Shown: positions 1 to 7,262, counted from the stretch's first letter. The stretch: 12,026 bases of DNA from an uncultured Eggerthellaceae bacterium (GCA_910577495.1 CAJTML010000046.1:1-12026); one strand, 5' to 3'. The notes: generated from the letters alone by a model not told the origin. Numbers and translations are program-made.

Positions 1-1614
1 TTTGCCATCTTTTGCCAACACCGTCGGATGAATAATCACGTGCTCAAATGGAATCTGCTTGCAGCAGTACATAGACGACATAACCATACGCGCAACCCAC
101 AGACCCATGATGTCACGCGCGGTTGAGAGCACCTGCGTGGGATAACATGCCTTGATCTCAGGTGCTTCCATGCCCTCTTCGGTCCAGCCCATGGTGGCAA
201 ACGGCCACAGCTGCGAAGAGAACCACGTGTCTAACACGTCTTCATCTTGGCGAACCGGCGCACCGCACACCGGGCATACTTCGACATCTTCCACCGAAGC
301 ATCTTCCCAGCCACAGGCGTCGCAGTAGAACATCGGAATACGATGACCCCACCACAGCTGGCGTGAAATACACCAGTCTTTGAGGTTCGCCAGCCAATCC
401 AGATAGACCTGCTTCCAGCGCTGGGGATGGAACTGAATTGAGCCGTCTTCAACAACGCGTGCTGCGTCTTGCTTAAGCCCGTCAACTGCGACAAACCACT
501 GCTCAGACTCCCAAGGCTCAAGCTTGGTGTGACAGCGATAGCACGTCATAACGCTGTGGTCGTGCTCTTCAATGTGATCAAGCAACCCCAGCTCATCAAA
601 TGCTTCAACAATAGCTGTGCGCGCTTCATCGCGATCCATGCCGCTGAAGCGACCATAGCCTTCAACCACGTGTGCCGTCTCATCAAAAATGTTGATACGC
701 TCAAGGCCGTTGCGCTCTCCCATTGCCCAGTCATTTGGGTCATGAGCAGGCGTTACCTTCACGCAACCCGTGCCAAACTCCGTGGATACATGCCAGTCAG
801 CAAAGATTGGAATCTCGCGATCAACAAGCGGCAATTTCACTGTTTTGCCAATCAGGTGCGCAAAACGCTCGTCTTTCGGGTTCACCGCAACACCCGTGTC
901 ACCGAGCATCGTTTCAGGGCGCGTTGTGGCGACAATAATGTAGTCCATGCCATCAACAGGCTCAGTCAACGGATAGCGAAGGAACCAGAGGGAGCCAGTT
1001 TCATCCACATATTCCGCTTCGTCGTCTGCAATAGCGGTGGTGCAATGCGGACACCAGTTCACAATACGCTTGCCGCGATAAATCAGATCATCGTGATACC
1101 AATCAACAAACAGCTTGCGAACAGCCTTAACATAGGCCGGCTCAAGGGTAAAGTGCTCATCAGCGTAATCACACGAGCATCCCATGCCCTTAATCTGGTT
1201 CACAATCGTGGTGCCATATTCCTTGTACCAGTCATAGCACGCCTCAATAAACGCCTCGCGACCAATCTCTAGGCGGCTAATACCCTCAGATGCCAGCTTT
1301 TTATCAACTTTGGTCTGAGTTGAAATGCCTGCATGGTCAGTACCCAAAATCCAGCGAGTCGGACGACCCTGCATGCGAGCATGGCGAATACAAGCATCCT
1401 GAATGGTGTCATTTAACGCATGACCCATGTGCAACACGCCCGTAATATTGGGCGGCGGAATTACAATGGTGTAGGGATGAGCCTTTTGCTCGCCAAAACC
1501 AGGGGTTCGCTGGAAGTAGCCTTCCGCTTGCCACGCATCAAACAGCGGTCGCTCATGCGCTTGGAAATCGTAATTGATACTATTTTTTGCACCCTGTGCA
1601 TTATCCGAGGCCAT
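1..1614 (-). CDS. valS: Valyl-tRNA synthetase, N-terminal 538 residues (3' end outside window)
   Basis: Class I aminoacyl-tRNA synthetase that charges tRNA-Val in the cytoplasm and removes mischarged threonine. The ATG at 1614 is preceded by GAAAGG at normal spacing. The HIGH motif reads PPPNITGVLHMGH, with HMGH at residues 62-65. The central editing domain follows (TTRPETMLGDTGVAVNP is readable). Next come the LWWGHRIP signature and, near residues 430-450, a Cys4 zinc knuckle of CxxC...CxxC form, then the DEDVLDTWFSS motif. The reading frame is open through base 1, and the last readable residues are TVLAKDGK, so the KMSKS loop, the anticodon-binding domain and the C-terminal coiled coil lie outside the window. 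It sits 53 bp downstream of clpX on the same strand and is probably transcribed with it. The family is certain; the Cys4 insert is common in this family. Confidence 0.97.
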   Translation of the reverse strand, partial: MASDNAQGAKNSINYDFQAHERPLFDAWQAEGYFQRTPGFGEQKAHPYTIVIPPPNITGVLHMGHALNDTIQDACIRHARMQGRPTRWILGTDHAGISTQTKVDKKLASEGISRLEIGREAFIEACYDWYKEYGTTIVNQIKGMGCSCDYADEHFTLEPAYVKAVRKLFVDWYHDDLIYRGKRIVNWCPHCTTAIADDEAEYVDETGSLWFLRYPLTEPVDGMDYIIVATTRPETMLGDTGVAVNPKDERFAHLIGKTVKLPLVDREIPIFADWHVSTEFGTGCVKVTPAHDPNDWAMGERNGLERINIFDETAHVVEGYGRFSGMDRDEARTAIVEAFDELGLLDHIEEHDHSVMTCYRCHTKLEPWESEQWFVAVDGLKQDAARVVEDGSIQFHPQRWKQVYLDWLANLKDWCISRQLWWGHRIPMFYCDACGWEDASVEDVEVCPVCGAPVRQDEDVLDTWFSSQLWPFATMGWTEEGMEAPEIKACYPTQVLSTARDIMGLWVARMVMSSMYCCKQIPFEHVIIHPTVLAKDGK

Positions 1615-1645
1615 AACTGCCCTTTCTTATTTACAGAACCTACCG

Positions 1646-1664
1646 AGCGGGCTTTCAAGCCGCT
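1646..1664 (-). other. Compact hairpin between clpX and valS
   Basis: On the minus strand the clpX-valS gap contains AGCGGCTTGAAAGCCCGCT, which folds as GGCTT/AAGCC with an outer AGC/GCT and one bulged base. It begins a few bases after the clpX stop and ends well before the valS ribosome binding site. No T-run follows, so it is unlikely to be an intrinsic terminator. An RNA processing or stability element between the two genes is possible. The stem is short and could be chance. Confidence 0.35.
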
Positions 1665-1667
1665 TGT

Positions 1668-3077
1668 CTATGCGCTCTTTTCCTGCGCGCGGTCAGCCGA
1701 TGCGGTTTTCGTCTTTACAATGATCGGTTTTGTCTCACCAGTGATGTCAGAGTCATTAATGGTGACTACCGAGGTACCCTCTACTTCAGGCAAGTCATAC
1801 ATCACATCTTGCAGCACGCGCTCACAAATGGAGCGCAAGCCACGCGCGCCCGTACCGTGCTCAACCGCCTCATGGGCAATCGCACTGAGCGCATCTTGGG
1901 TAAAGATGAGATCCGAGTTTTCGAAAGCAAACATACGCTTGTATTGCTTGACCAGCGCGTTTTTGGGCTCAACCAAAATGCGCACCAAGTCTTCTTCCGA
2001 CAACTCAGACAGCGACGTAATAACCGGAATACGGCCAACAAACTCAGGAATCATACCGAACTTGTTCAGGTCTTCTGGAAGCACCTTCGCCAAAAGTTCT
2101 GCCTCAGCATGCTTTTTAGACTCCGGCAGCTCCGCATTGAAGCCCAAGCCACTTTTGCCAACGCGCTCGGCAATAATGTCGGCCAACCCTACAAATGCAC
2201 CGCCCAAGATGAACAAGATGTTGGTGGTGTCAATGTTGATGAGCTCTTGCTGCGGATGCTTGCGGCCACCTTGTGGCGGGACGCTTGCTTCGGTGCCTTC
2301 AACAATCTTCAAAAGCGCTTGTTGCACGCCTTCGCCAGAAACGTCTCGGGTGATGGAGAGGTTTTCCGCTTTGCGTGCAATCTTGTCAATCTCATCAATA
2401 TAGATGATGCCAATTTCTGCGCGCGGAATGTCGAAGTCCGCCGCCGTAATGAGCTTCAGCAAGATGTTTTCAACGTCTTCGCCAACATAACCGGCTTCAG
2501 TGAGCGTGGTTGCATCAGCAATGGCAAACGGCACTTTCAGCGTACGAGCCAGCGTTTGCGCAAGCAATGTCTTACCGGAACCCGTTGGACCTAAGAGCAA
2601 AATATTGCTCTTCGCCAGCTCAACGTCATCATCAGTTGCATCCGCACCCAAGCTAATGCGCTTGTAGTGGTTATAAACGGCAACTGAGAGCGCCTTTTTC
2701 GCCTTCTCCTGGCCAACAACGTGCTCAGAGAGTTCGCCGTAAAGCTCATGCGGCGTGGGCAAATCACGCAGGATGTCGTCGGGGCGTGGATGTCCAGCCT
2801 CTTGTACCTCAGCGGACGCCTCTTGGAAATCAAGCGGTTGCTCAAGGCCGTGCTTGCCATACGCCTGCTGTTGATCAGAGTCATGATAGCTATGCATGCC
2901 AAAGCCCAGATCCTGCATCATGGCATCAGCGCAGATAGCAACACACTCATCACAAATATAAATGCCATTTGGACCAGAAATCATTGCCATGACATCATCT
3001 GAGTGTCTGCCGCAAAACGCGCAAACGATCTCATCGGGTCCTTGGGGTGGCTTCTGGTTGTCGCGTGGATTACTCAT
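1668..3077 (-). CDS. clpX: ATP-dependent Clp protease ATP-binding subunit ClpX
   Basis: AAA+ unfoldase that recognises tagged or damaged proteins and feeds them into the ClpP chamber. The N-terminal zinc-binding domain has Cys19, Cys22, Cys42 and Cys45. Walker A is GPTGSGKT at 163-170, the GYVG pore loop is at 196-199, Walker B is IIYIDEID with D228/E229, the RKH loop is at 272-274, and the ClpP-docking loop is LGF at 311-313. The Arg-finger region (EFVGRIPV) and sensor 2 (GARGLRS) are also present. At 469 residues it is longer than E. coli ClpX (424), mostly because of a linker of about 50 residues (56-104), rich in Q, H and D, between the zinc domain and the AAA+ core. The ATG at 3077 has AGAAGG very close upstream. 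It lies 15 bp after clpP and is surely co-transcribed with it; valS follows. Confidence 0.98.
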   Translation of the reverse strand: MSNPRDNQKPPQGPDEIVCAFCGRHSDDVMAMISGPNGIYICDECVAICADAMMQDLGFGMHSYHDSDQQQAYGKHGLEQPLDFQEASAEVQEAGHPRPDDILRDLPTPHELYGELSEHVVGQEKAKKALSVAVYNHYKRISLGADATDDDVELAKSNILLLGPTGSGKTLLAQTLARTLKVPFAIADATTLTEAGYVGEDVENILLKLITAADFDIPRAEIGIIYIDEIDKIARKAENLSITRDVSGEGVQQALLKIVEGTEASVPPQGGRKHPQQELINIDTTNILFILGGAFVGLADIIAERVGKSGLGFNAELPESKKHAEAELLAKVLPEDLNKFGMIPEFVGRIPVITSLSELSEEDLVRILVEPKNALVKQYKRMFAFENSDLIFTQDALSAIAHEAVEHGTGARGLRSICERVLQDVMYDLPEVEGTSVVTINDSDITGETKPIIVKTKTASADRAQEKSA

Positions 3078-3092
3078 ATCCTTCTATCTACC

Positions 3093-3713
3093 TTATTCAG
3101 CGTCGTTGCGCAGTGCACGTGAAGTGGTAATCTTATCCACCAGGCCATATGCAAGCGCCTCTTCAGCGGTCATATAGTTGTCACGCTCGGTATCGTTTTG
3201 GATGGTTTCAATGGTTTGACCCGTGTTTTCAGCCAGGATGCGATTCAGGCGATCACGCGTCTTCAGCATGAAGTCAGCAACGATAGCAATCTCGGTCTGC
3301 TGACCCTGCGCACCACCGGAAGGCTGATGGATCAACACCATTGAATTGGGCAGACACAGACGCTTACCCTTCGCACCGTTTGACAGCAACACTGCAGCCA
3401 TGGAAGCGCATTCGCCCAGACAAATGGTTGAAACGTCGCACTTGATAAAGTCCATGGTATCCAAGATTGCCAAACCAGCGGTGACCGAACCACCCGGTGA
3501 GTTGATGTAGAGCGAGATGTCCTTATCCGGATCAGCGCTTTCCAGATGAAGCATCTGCGCTACAACCGAATTAGCCACCTGGTCGTCAATTTGCTCACCC
3601 AAGAAAATAATGCGCTCATTGAGCAAGCGAGAATAAATGTCATATGAGCGCTCACCGCGTGGAGATTGCTCTATAACATACGGGATTAAAGCTGATTTCG
3701 TTTCCATTCCCAT
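3093..3713 (-). CDS. clpP: ATP-dependent Clp protease proteolytic subunit ClpP
   Basis: Serine peptidase that forms the double-ring degradation chamber capped by ClpX. It has 206 residues, the usual length. The catalytic triad is readable as Ser104 (CASMAAVLL), His129 (MVLIHQP) and Asp178 (NDTERDN), a constant offset of 7 from mature E. coli numbering. The oxyanion-loop SPGGSV and the handle-region sequence GAQGQQTEI are also present. The ATG at 3713 is chosen because GAGG lies 7 bases upstream; the second ATG, two codons later, is too far from it. The nucleophile elbow reads GECASMAA where E. coli has GQAASMGA, but all catalytic residues are kept. clpX follows 15 bp downstream and tig lies upstream across a 159-bp gap containing inverted repeats. 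Only one clpP is present in this cluster, whereas many actinobacteria have two. Confidence 0.98.
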   Translation of the reverse strand: MGMETKSALIPYVIEQSPRGERSYDIYSRLLNERIIFLGEQIDDQVANSVVAQMLHLESADPDKDISLYINSPGGSVTAGLAILDTMDFIKCDVSTICLGECASMAAVLLSNGAKGKRLCLPNSMVLIHQPSGGAQGQQTEIAIVADFMLKTRDRLNRILAENTGQTIETIQNDTERDNYMTAEEALAYGLVDKITTSRALRNDAE

Positions 3714-3750
3714 AACTAAACCTCACTTTGTGATCGTTGTAATAAACCAC

Positions 3751-3801
3751 CTACGACCCACATCACCAGTCTGTCTAGCAGACATAGCATGCAGGTCGTA
3801 G
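3751..3801 (-). repeat. Nested inverted repeats in the tig-clpP gap
   Basis: An outer 8-bp perfect inverted repeat, CTACGACC (3751-3758) and GGTCGTAG (3794-3801), encloses an inner one, GTCTG (3769-3773) and CAGAC (3779-3783). The element lies in the clpP leader region, about 40 bases upstream of the clpP start. It has no T-run beside it on the minus strand, so it does not look like a simple terminator. It could be a protein-binding operator or a leader RNA structure. The function is unknown. Confidence 0.4.
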
Positions 3802-3819
3802 TCTTAAATCAAACACATG

Positions 3820-3835
3820 ATGGCGAAGGCGCCAT
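3820..3835 (-). other. Short hairpin downstream of tig, possible weak terminator
   Basis: ATGGCG and CGCCAT form a perfect 6-bp stem with a 4-base loop, about 40 bases past the tig stop codon. On the minus strand the downstream sequence, CATGTGTTTGATTT, is only moderately T-rich. It may partly terminate tig transcripts ahead of clpP, or it may be an incidental palindrome. It abuts a second palindrome, CATACGTATG, at 3833-3842. Confidence 0.3.
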
Positions 3836-3872
3836 ACGTATGCTCTTCATGAAAGCGGCAAAGGATGTCGAA

Positions 3873-5273
3873 CTAGTTTTCTTCCTCTGACTCAGCTTCT
3901 TTGTCCTGCTTAGCTTTCTTAGAGCTCTTCTTGCTCTTCTTTTCCGGCTTCTCTTCGGTCATATCTTCAACCTCAGTTACTACCGCAGAATCCATGAGAT
4001 TCTCTACAGCCTTAGCGCGAAGAACGCCTTGGCGAACCAGGTGCAACTGACCATTGTGCAGCCACTCGTCCTGGAGTGCCGCCGGATCCTCAACGCCAGT
4101 CTTTGCAAACTCAGCGGTAACATCCTCATCGGTGGCCTCAATGCCAAAGTGCTTTGCCCATGCATCAAGCGCCAAGTCCTGAGCGGTGATGTCTTCAGCT
4201 TGCTTTTTGAGATCCTCTTTGAACTGATCAGCAGTAATACCCTGAGACATGAGATACATATCAAAGCTCATGCCCTGAGCTTGCAGCTGACGGAAGAAGT
4301 CTTGCAGCAGGTTAGTCTCTGCTTCCTCTTTCATGACAGCCGGAACTTCGCCCTCAAAGCGCTCCTGCAATTGAGCCAGGCAGGAACCTTCCTTCAGACG
4401 CGGCATGATGTCCTCTTTTTGCTGCGTAATGGTCTCAGCAACACGCTCACGCAGGTCAGCGACATTTTCAAAGCCCAGGGTTTCTTTAACCCACTCGTCA
4501 GTCAATTCAGGAAGAACGTTTTTCTTGACAGCCTTAACTTCAATTTCGAAATTAATCTTGTCGGTCTTGCCCTTCAGCGCAGAAAGCAAAAGCGTCGGCT
4601 CTTCAGGCATATCCAGCGTAAAGCTTACCGACTCACCCTTCTTGTGACCGATGAGCTGCTCATCAAACTCAGTCGGGAACAGACCAGAACCCAAACCATA
4701 AGGACGATCTTCTGCAGTCAGCGAAGCAATCTCTTCACCCGCATCATCGGTTGCCTTCATTGAGATATCTACATAGCTATCAGCCTTAACTTTGGTGTTA
4801 GCCGGGGTATCCTCAAGCGTGTAATAATGCTCACGCAAAGCTTCAATCTGAGTTTCAATTTCTTTGTCGGTTGCTTGTTGCACCGGAAGTTCAATAGCTA
4901 CCGGCTCGTAGCTTGAAAGTTCAACCTCAGGCTTGACTTCAACCGTGAACGTGAACTCAAAAGGCTTGCCACCCTCAACCAACTCAGGATCATCAAATTG
5001 CGGCTTTGCAATCGGATAAATGCGAATCTCTTCAATTGCCAGCGGGTAGGCATTGTTGACAACATCATCGGTTACGGTTGCCAAAATGGCTTCCTTGCCA
5101 AGTGCGTTATCAATTACCGGACGAGGTGCTTTACCCTTGCGAAAGCCCGGGAAATTGTATTTGTTCGCGATGTTTTTATATTCACGAGCAATGCGATCGT
5201 CTACCTCTTGAGCATCAACGGTGACGCTCACTTTCACATTGTTGTCTTCTAAGGTTTCAACTTTTGTTTCCAC
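3873..5273 (-). CDS. tig: Trigger factor, ribosome-associated chaperone
   Basis: Ribosome-bound chaperone and peptidyl-prolyl isomerase that meets nascent chains at the exit tunnel. The GTG at 5273 is chosen as start because a strong GGAGGA lies 7 bases upstream and because it places the ribosome-docking signature GFRKGKAP at residues 43-50, the same numbering as E. coli trigger factor. Upstream in-frame ATGs at 5288 and 5306 have poor ribosome binding sites and would add 5 or 11 residues. From the GTG the protein has 466 residues: ribosome-binding domain about 1-115, FKBP-like PPIase domain about 155-250 (GLGSGLFPTEFDEQLIGHKKGE), and helical substrate-binding arms beyond that. The last 25 or so residues form a Lys/Glu-rich tail that E. 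coli lacks. It leads the tig-clpP-clpX-valS block, which couples folding of new proteins to their degradation. Confidence 0.96.
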   Translation of the reverse strand: METKVETLEDNNVKVSVTVDAQEVDDRIAREYKNIANKYNFPGFRKGKAPRPVIDNALGKEAILATVTDDVVNNAYPLAIEEIRIYPIAKPQFDDPELVEGGKPFEFTFTVEVKPEVELSSYEPVAIELPVQQATDKEIETQIEALREHYYTLEDTPANTKVKADSYVDISMKATDDAGEEIASLTAEDRPYGLGSGLFPTEFDEQLIGHKKGESVSFTLDMPEEPTLLLSALKGKTDKINFEIEVKAVKKNVLPELTDEWVKETLGFENVADLRERVAETITQQKEDIMPRLKEGSCLAQLQERFEGEVPAVMKEEAETNLLQDFFRQLQAQGMSFDMYLMSQGITADQFKEDLKKQAEDITAQDLALDAWAKHFGIEATDEDVTAEFAKTGVEDPAALQDEWLHNGQLHLVRQGVLRAKAVENLMDSAVVTEVEDMTEEKPEKKSKKSSKKAKQDKEAESEEEN

Positions 5274-5297
5274 GTACGTTTCCTCCATCGTTAACTC

Positions 5298-5317
5298 TCT
5301 AAGCAAATTCGCTTAGA
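5298..5317 (-). promoter_or_regulatory. Hairpin in the tig 5' leader
   Basis: TCTAAGC (5298-5304) and GCTTAGA (5311-5317) form a perfect 7-bp stem around a 6-base A/T-rich loop. It ends about 24 bases upstream of the preferred GTG start and 9 bases upstream of the alternative ATG. In RNA it would sit just before the ribosome landing site, and in DNA it is a 20-bp dyad. It could be an operator or a translational control element. It matches neither the CIRCE nor the HAIR heat-shock consensus, as far as can be judged by eye. Confidence 0.45.
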
Positions 5318-5388
5318 CGGCATGCAAGAGCAAATACAGTATTGTGTACGCAATCAGCACACGTACTTACTTTGCGCACCGACTGTCA

Positions 5389-5397
5389 ATTATCGCA
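5389..5397 (-). promoter_or_regulatory. tig: Possible extended -10 promoter for tig
   Basis: On the minus strand TGCGATAAT (TG-N-GATAAT) matches an extended -10 element, about 115 bases upstream of the tig start and past the tRNA-Leu terminator. The -35 region at 17-bp spacing is poor. A TTGACA hexamer directly follows, but it has no good -10 at the right distance. This is the best tig promoter candidate visible, but it rests on one element. Confidence 0.35.
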
Positions 5398-5500
5398 CAT
5401 CTGTCTAGGTTCCGAAAGTGAATGTAGAGCAGGTTCACACAGAACCGATGAAAGGTGAACGTACCTCCACACGGTTTGCACAACCCCTCTGTTCCCGATA

Positions 5501-5528
5501 ATAAAAAGCAGCCCTGATATGGCTGCTT
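5501..5528 (-). terminator. Intrinsic terminator of tRNA-Leu
   Basis: On the minus strand AAGCAGCC and GGCTGCTT form a perfect 8-bp stem with a 7-base loop, followed by a run of T (TTTTTATTAT). It starts 12 bases after the encoded CCA end of tRNA-Leu. It should end the tRNA transcript and insulate tig from tRNA transcription. Confidence 0.85.
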
Positions 5529-5540
5529 GCTGTATCTGCA

Positions 5541-5625
5541 TGGTGCGGGCGAAAGGACTTGAACCTTCACGAGTCACCTCGCCAGAACCTAAATCTGGTG
5601 CGTCTGCCAATTCCGCCACGCCCGC
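5541..5625 (-). tRNA. tRNA-Leu (anticodon UAG)
   Basis: 85 nt including the encoded CCA. The acceptor stem is GCGGGCG/CGCCCGC. The anticodon stem CCAGA/TCTGG holds loop TTTAGGT, giving anticodon TAG (plus-strand positions 5589-5591), which reads CUA and other CUN leucine codons. A long variable arm (GAG-GTGA-CTC) confirms the class II tRNA-Leu shape. The T arm has TTCAAGT. Upstream on the minus strand, TGCTAAGAT about 70-80 bases away may be an extended -10 promoter, but no convincing -35 was found. It appears to be a single-gene unit. Confidence 0.98.
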
Positions 5626-5743
5626 ACTACGTCACCCCAAGCCATGTCACCTCGTGTCAGGCACACAACTTAAAGCTTGTTTATCTTAGCAGAACTTTTT
5701 TGCACAGTAAGCAGTTTCTCGATATTTCTCACAACGAGACATT

Positions 5744-5772
5744 TTTATGCATCTGTCCGCAAGACGTATATA
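5744..5772 (+). promoter_or_regulatory. Possible promoter of sstT
   Basis: TTTATG (5744-5749), a 17-bp spacer and TATATA (5767-5772) form a sigma-70-like arrangement in the 256-bp gap between tRNA-Leu and sstT. The -35 match is weak, and the A/T-rich stretch offers several overlapping -10 registers (TATAAA at 5771-5776). It would give a leader of about 100 bases before sstT, including the short leader frame. Confidence 0.3.
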
Positions 5773-5845
5773 TAAACACCTTTTTACAACCGCGAACAGG
5801 ACTTCTGCTGAGTCTGATACACTAAGCCCACAAGGGAGTTATCTG

Positions 5846-5875
5846 ATGTATGGCACGAATCAAGAAAGGACTTAG
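5846..5875 (+). CDS. Nine-codon leader frame upstream of sstT
   Basis: ATG at 5846 opens a frame encoding MYGTNQERT and ends at TAG (5873-5875), 6 bases before the sstT start codon. A strong Shine-Dalgarno sequence, AAGGGAG (5832-5838), lies 7 bases upstream, better placed than that of sstT. The sstT ribosome binding site (GAAAGGA, 5865-5870) lies inside this frame, so ribosomes finishing the leader could restart on sstT. Two of the nine codons are threonine, a substrate of SstT, but nine codons are too few to take this as evidence of attenuation. No homologue can be judged at this length. It could be chance. Confidence 0.4.
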   Translation: MYGTNQERT

Positions 5876-5881
5876 TGAATC

Positions 5882-7144
5882 ATGGACTATGTCAAGCGCG
5901 CCGCAAAAGCCTGGAATTCCGTCAGTCTTATTAAGCGCATTCTCGTTGGATTGATCATTGGTGTCATTTTGGCACTTTTGGTACCGGGTATTCCTGCAAT
6001 CGAACTTTTGGGAACCCTGTTCGTTTCCGCATTGAAAGCCGTCGCCCCAATACTGGTATTTTTCCTGGTAATTAGCGCACTGGCGAATGCAAAATCCTCA
6101 GGATCTATGGGTACTGTCGTTGTGCTCTACATCATCTCTACGTTTGTTGCTGCACTGGTTGCCGTTATTGCTTCATACCTCTTCCCCGTTGATTTGGAAC
6201 TGGTGGTAGCAGCAGAAGACCAAGGGGCTCCTTCTGATGTGGCAACTGTTTTGGTGACCGTTATCACCAACGCTGTTGCAAATCCCGTTGATGCGCTCAC
6301 CAACGCAAACTATCTGGGCATCTTGCTGTGGGCAGTTCTTTTGGGCATCGCTTTGCGCATTGCTTCTGATTTAACCAAAGAAGTCTTTTCCAATATCTCA
6401 AACGCCGTATCTACCGTCGTGCGTTGGGTTATCTCATTAGCGCCGTTTGGTATTCTGGGCTTGGTTTACACCTCGGTAGGCAACAATGGTCCTGAAATCT
6501 TTACGCTCTATGGCCGTCTGCTGCTCGTGTTGGTTGGATGCATGATCTTTATTGCTCTGGTAACCAACCCTATCATGGTATTCTGGGGCATTCGCAAAAA
6601 CCCCTATCCGCTCGTTTTGCGCTGCCTGAAAGACTCAGGCCTGACCGCATTCTTTACGCGCAGTTCTGCAGCTAACATTCCGGTTAACATGGAGTTGTGT
6701 CGCAAGCTTGGTCTGAACAAGGACAACTATTCAATGTCCATTCCGCTGGGCGCAACCATTAACATGGCAGGCGCAGCAGTAACCATTACAGTCATGACCA
6801 TGATGGCTGCCCACACCTTGGGTATTGAAGTTAACCCGATCACCGCAATCATCTTGAGTGTGCTTGCCGCTGTATCAGCATGTGGCGCATCCGGCGTTGC
6901 GGGTGGCTCGCTCTTGCTCATCCCGCTTGCCTGTTCGCTCTTTGGTATCCCCAACGATATCGCCATGCAGGTTGTTGGCATTGGCTTCATCATCGGTGTT
7001 GTCCAAGACTCATGCGAGACCGCACTGAACTCCTCATCTGACGTACTCTTTACGGCCACCGCTGAAATGCGCGATTGGCGCAAAGCTGGCAAACCGATCG
7101 TCTTTAACAAAACTGACGAGTTTACCGCTGACGAACTTGATTAA
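5882..7144 (+). CDS. sstT: Na+/serine-threonine symporter SstT
   Basis: Inner-membrane transporter of the dicarboxylate/amino acid:cation symporter family that imports serine and threonine with sodium. Its 420 residues compare with 414 in E. coli SstT. Hydrophobic segments begin at about residues 18-38 and 42-65 and continue throughout. Family motifs are TRSSAANIPVNM (259-270), the hairpin and unwound-helix motif GATINMAGAAVTITV (290-304), and QDSCETALNSSSDVLFTA from residue 375, which forms part of the substrate site. The ATG at 5882 has GAAAGGA 11 bases upstream, a rather long spacing; the site lies within a short leader frame, so coupled translation is possible. The gene is a single plus-strand unit ended by a strong terminator at 7166. 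Imported serine could feed fermentation, which would suit an amino-acid-using anaerobe; that is inference. Confidence 0.97.
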   Translation: MDYVKRAAKAWNSVSLIKRILVGLIIGVILALLVPGIPAIELLGTLFVSALKAVAPILVFFLVISALANAKSSGSMGTVVVLYIISTFVAALVAVIASYLFPVDLELVVAAEDQGAPSDVATVLVTVITNAVANPVDALTNANYLGILLWAVLLGIALRIASDLTKEVFSNISNAVSTVVRWVISLAPFGILGLVYTSVGNNGPEIFTLYGRLLLVLVGCMIFIALVTNPIMVFWGIRKNPYPLVLRCLKDSGLTAFFTRSSAANIPVNMELCRKLGLNKDNYSMSIPLGATINMAGAAVTITVMTMMAAHTLGIEVNPITAIILSVLAAVSACGASGVAGGSLLLIPLACSLFGIPNDIAMQVVGIGFIIGVVQDSCETALNSSSDVLFTATAEMRDWRKAGKPIVFNKTDEFTADELD

Positions 7145-7165
7145 GACTCAGCTTACATAACACGC

Positions 7166-7191
7166 GAAAAGGGGCTCTTGAGCCCCTTTTC
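7166..7191. terminator. Two-way intrinsic terminator between sstT and the NYN gene
   Basis: A perfect 12-bp inverted repeat, GAAAAGGGGCTC and GAGCCCCTTTTC, is separated by TT. Transcribed rightward, the stem ends in CCCCTTTTCTTT; transcribed leftward, it ends in CCCCTTTTCGC. It is placed 21 bases after sstT and 71 bases after the end of the convergent gene, so it can serve both. Confidence 0.92.
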
Positions 7192-7262
7192 TTTACCCAC
7201 CAACACCACGTTACTGTACTCGGACGTTCCCCTTTACGACACGCGCCGCATAGAGCGCCTCT

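Noticed and set aside
469..1272. Long plus-strand open frame of 267 codons
   Set aside because: It lies antisense within valS, has no ribosome binding site or recognisable domain, and valS motifs are intact across the region.
1420..2403. Plus-strand open frame of 327 codons opposite clpX
   Set aside because: It is antisense to well-conserved ClpX motifs, is serine-rich low-information translation, and crosses the valS-clpX boundary, as expected of a shadow frame.
4029..4763. Plus-strand open frame of 244 codons opposite tig
   Set aside because: It is antisense to the trigger factor coding sequence, with no start signal or family resemblance.
5333..5343. Palindrome AATACAGTATT upstream of tig
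   Set aside because: It has only 5-bp arms in an A/T-rich intergenic stretch, with no partner site or promoter overlap; too likely to be chance to list as an operator.
5384..5389. Perfect TTGACA hexamer on the minus strand upstream of tig
   Set aside because: No -10-like hexamer lies 16-18 bp downstream; the overlapping extended -10 GATAAT is a better candidate.
5386..5619. Minus-strand open frame beginning MAELADAPDLGS
   Set aside because: This is the well-known false translation of a tRNA-Leu gene; the tRNA at 5541-5625 explains it.
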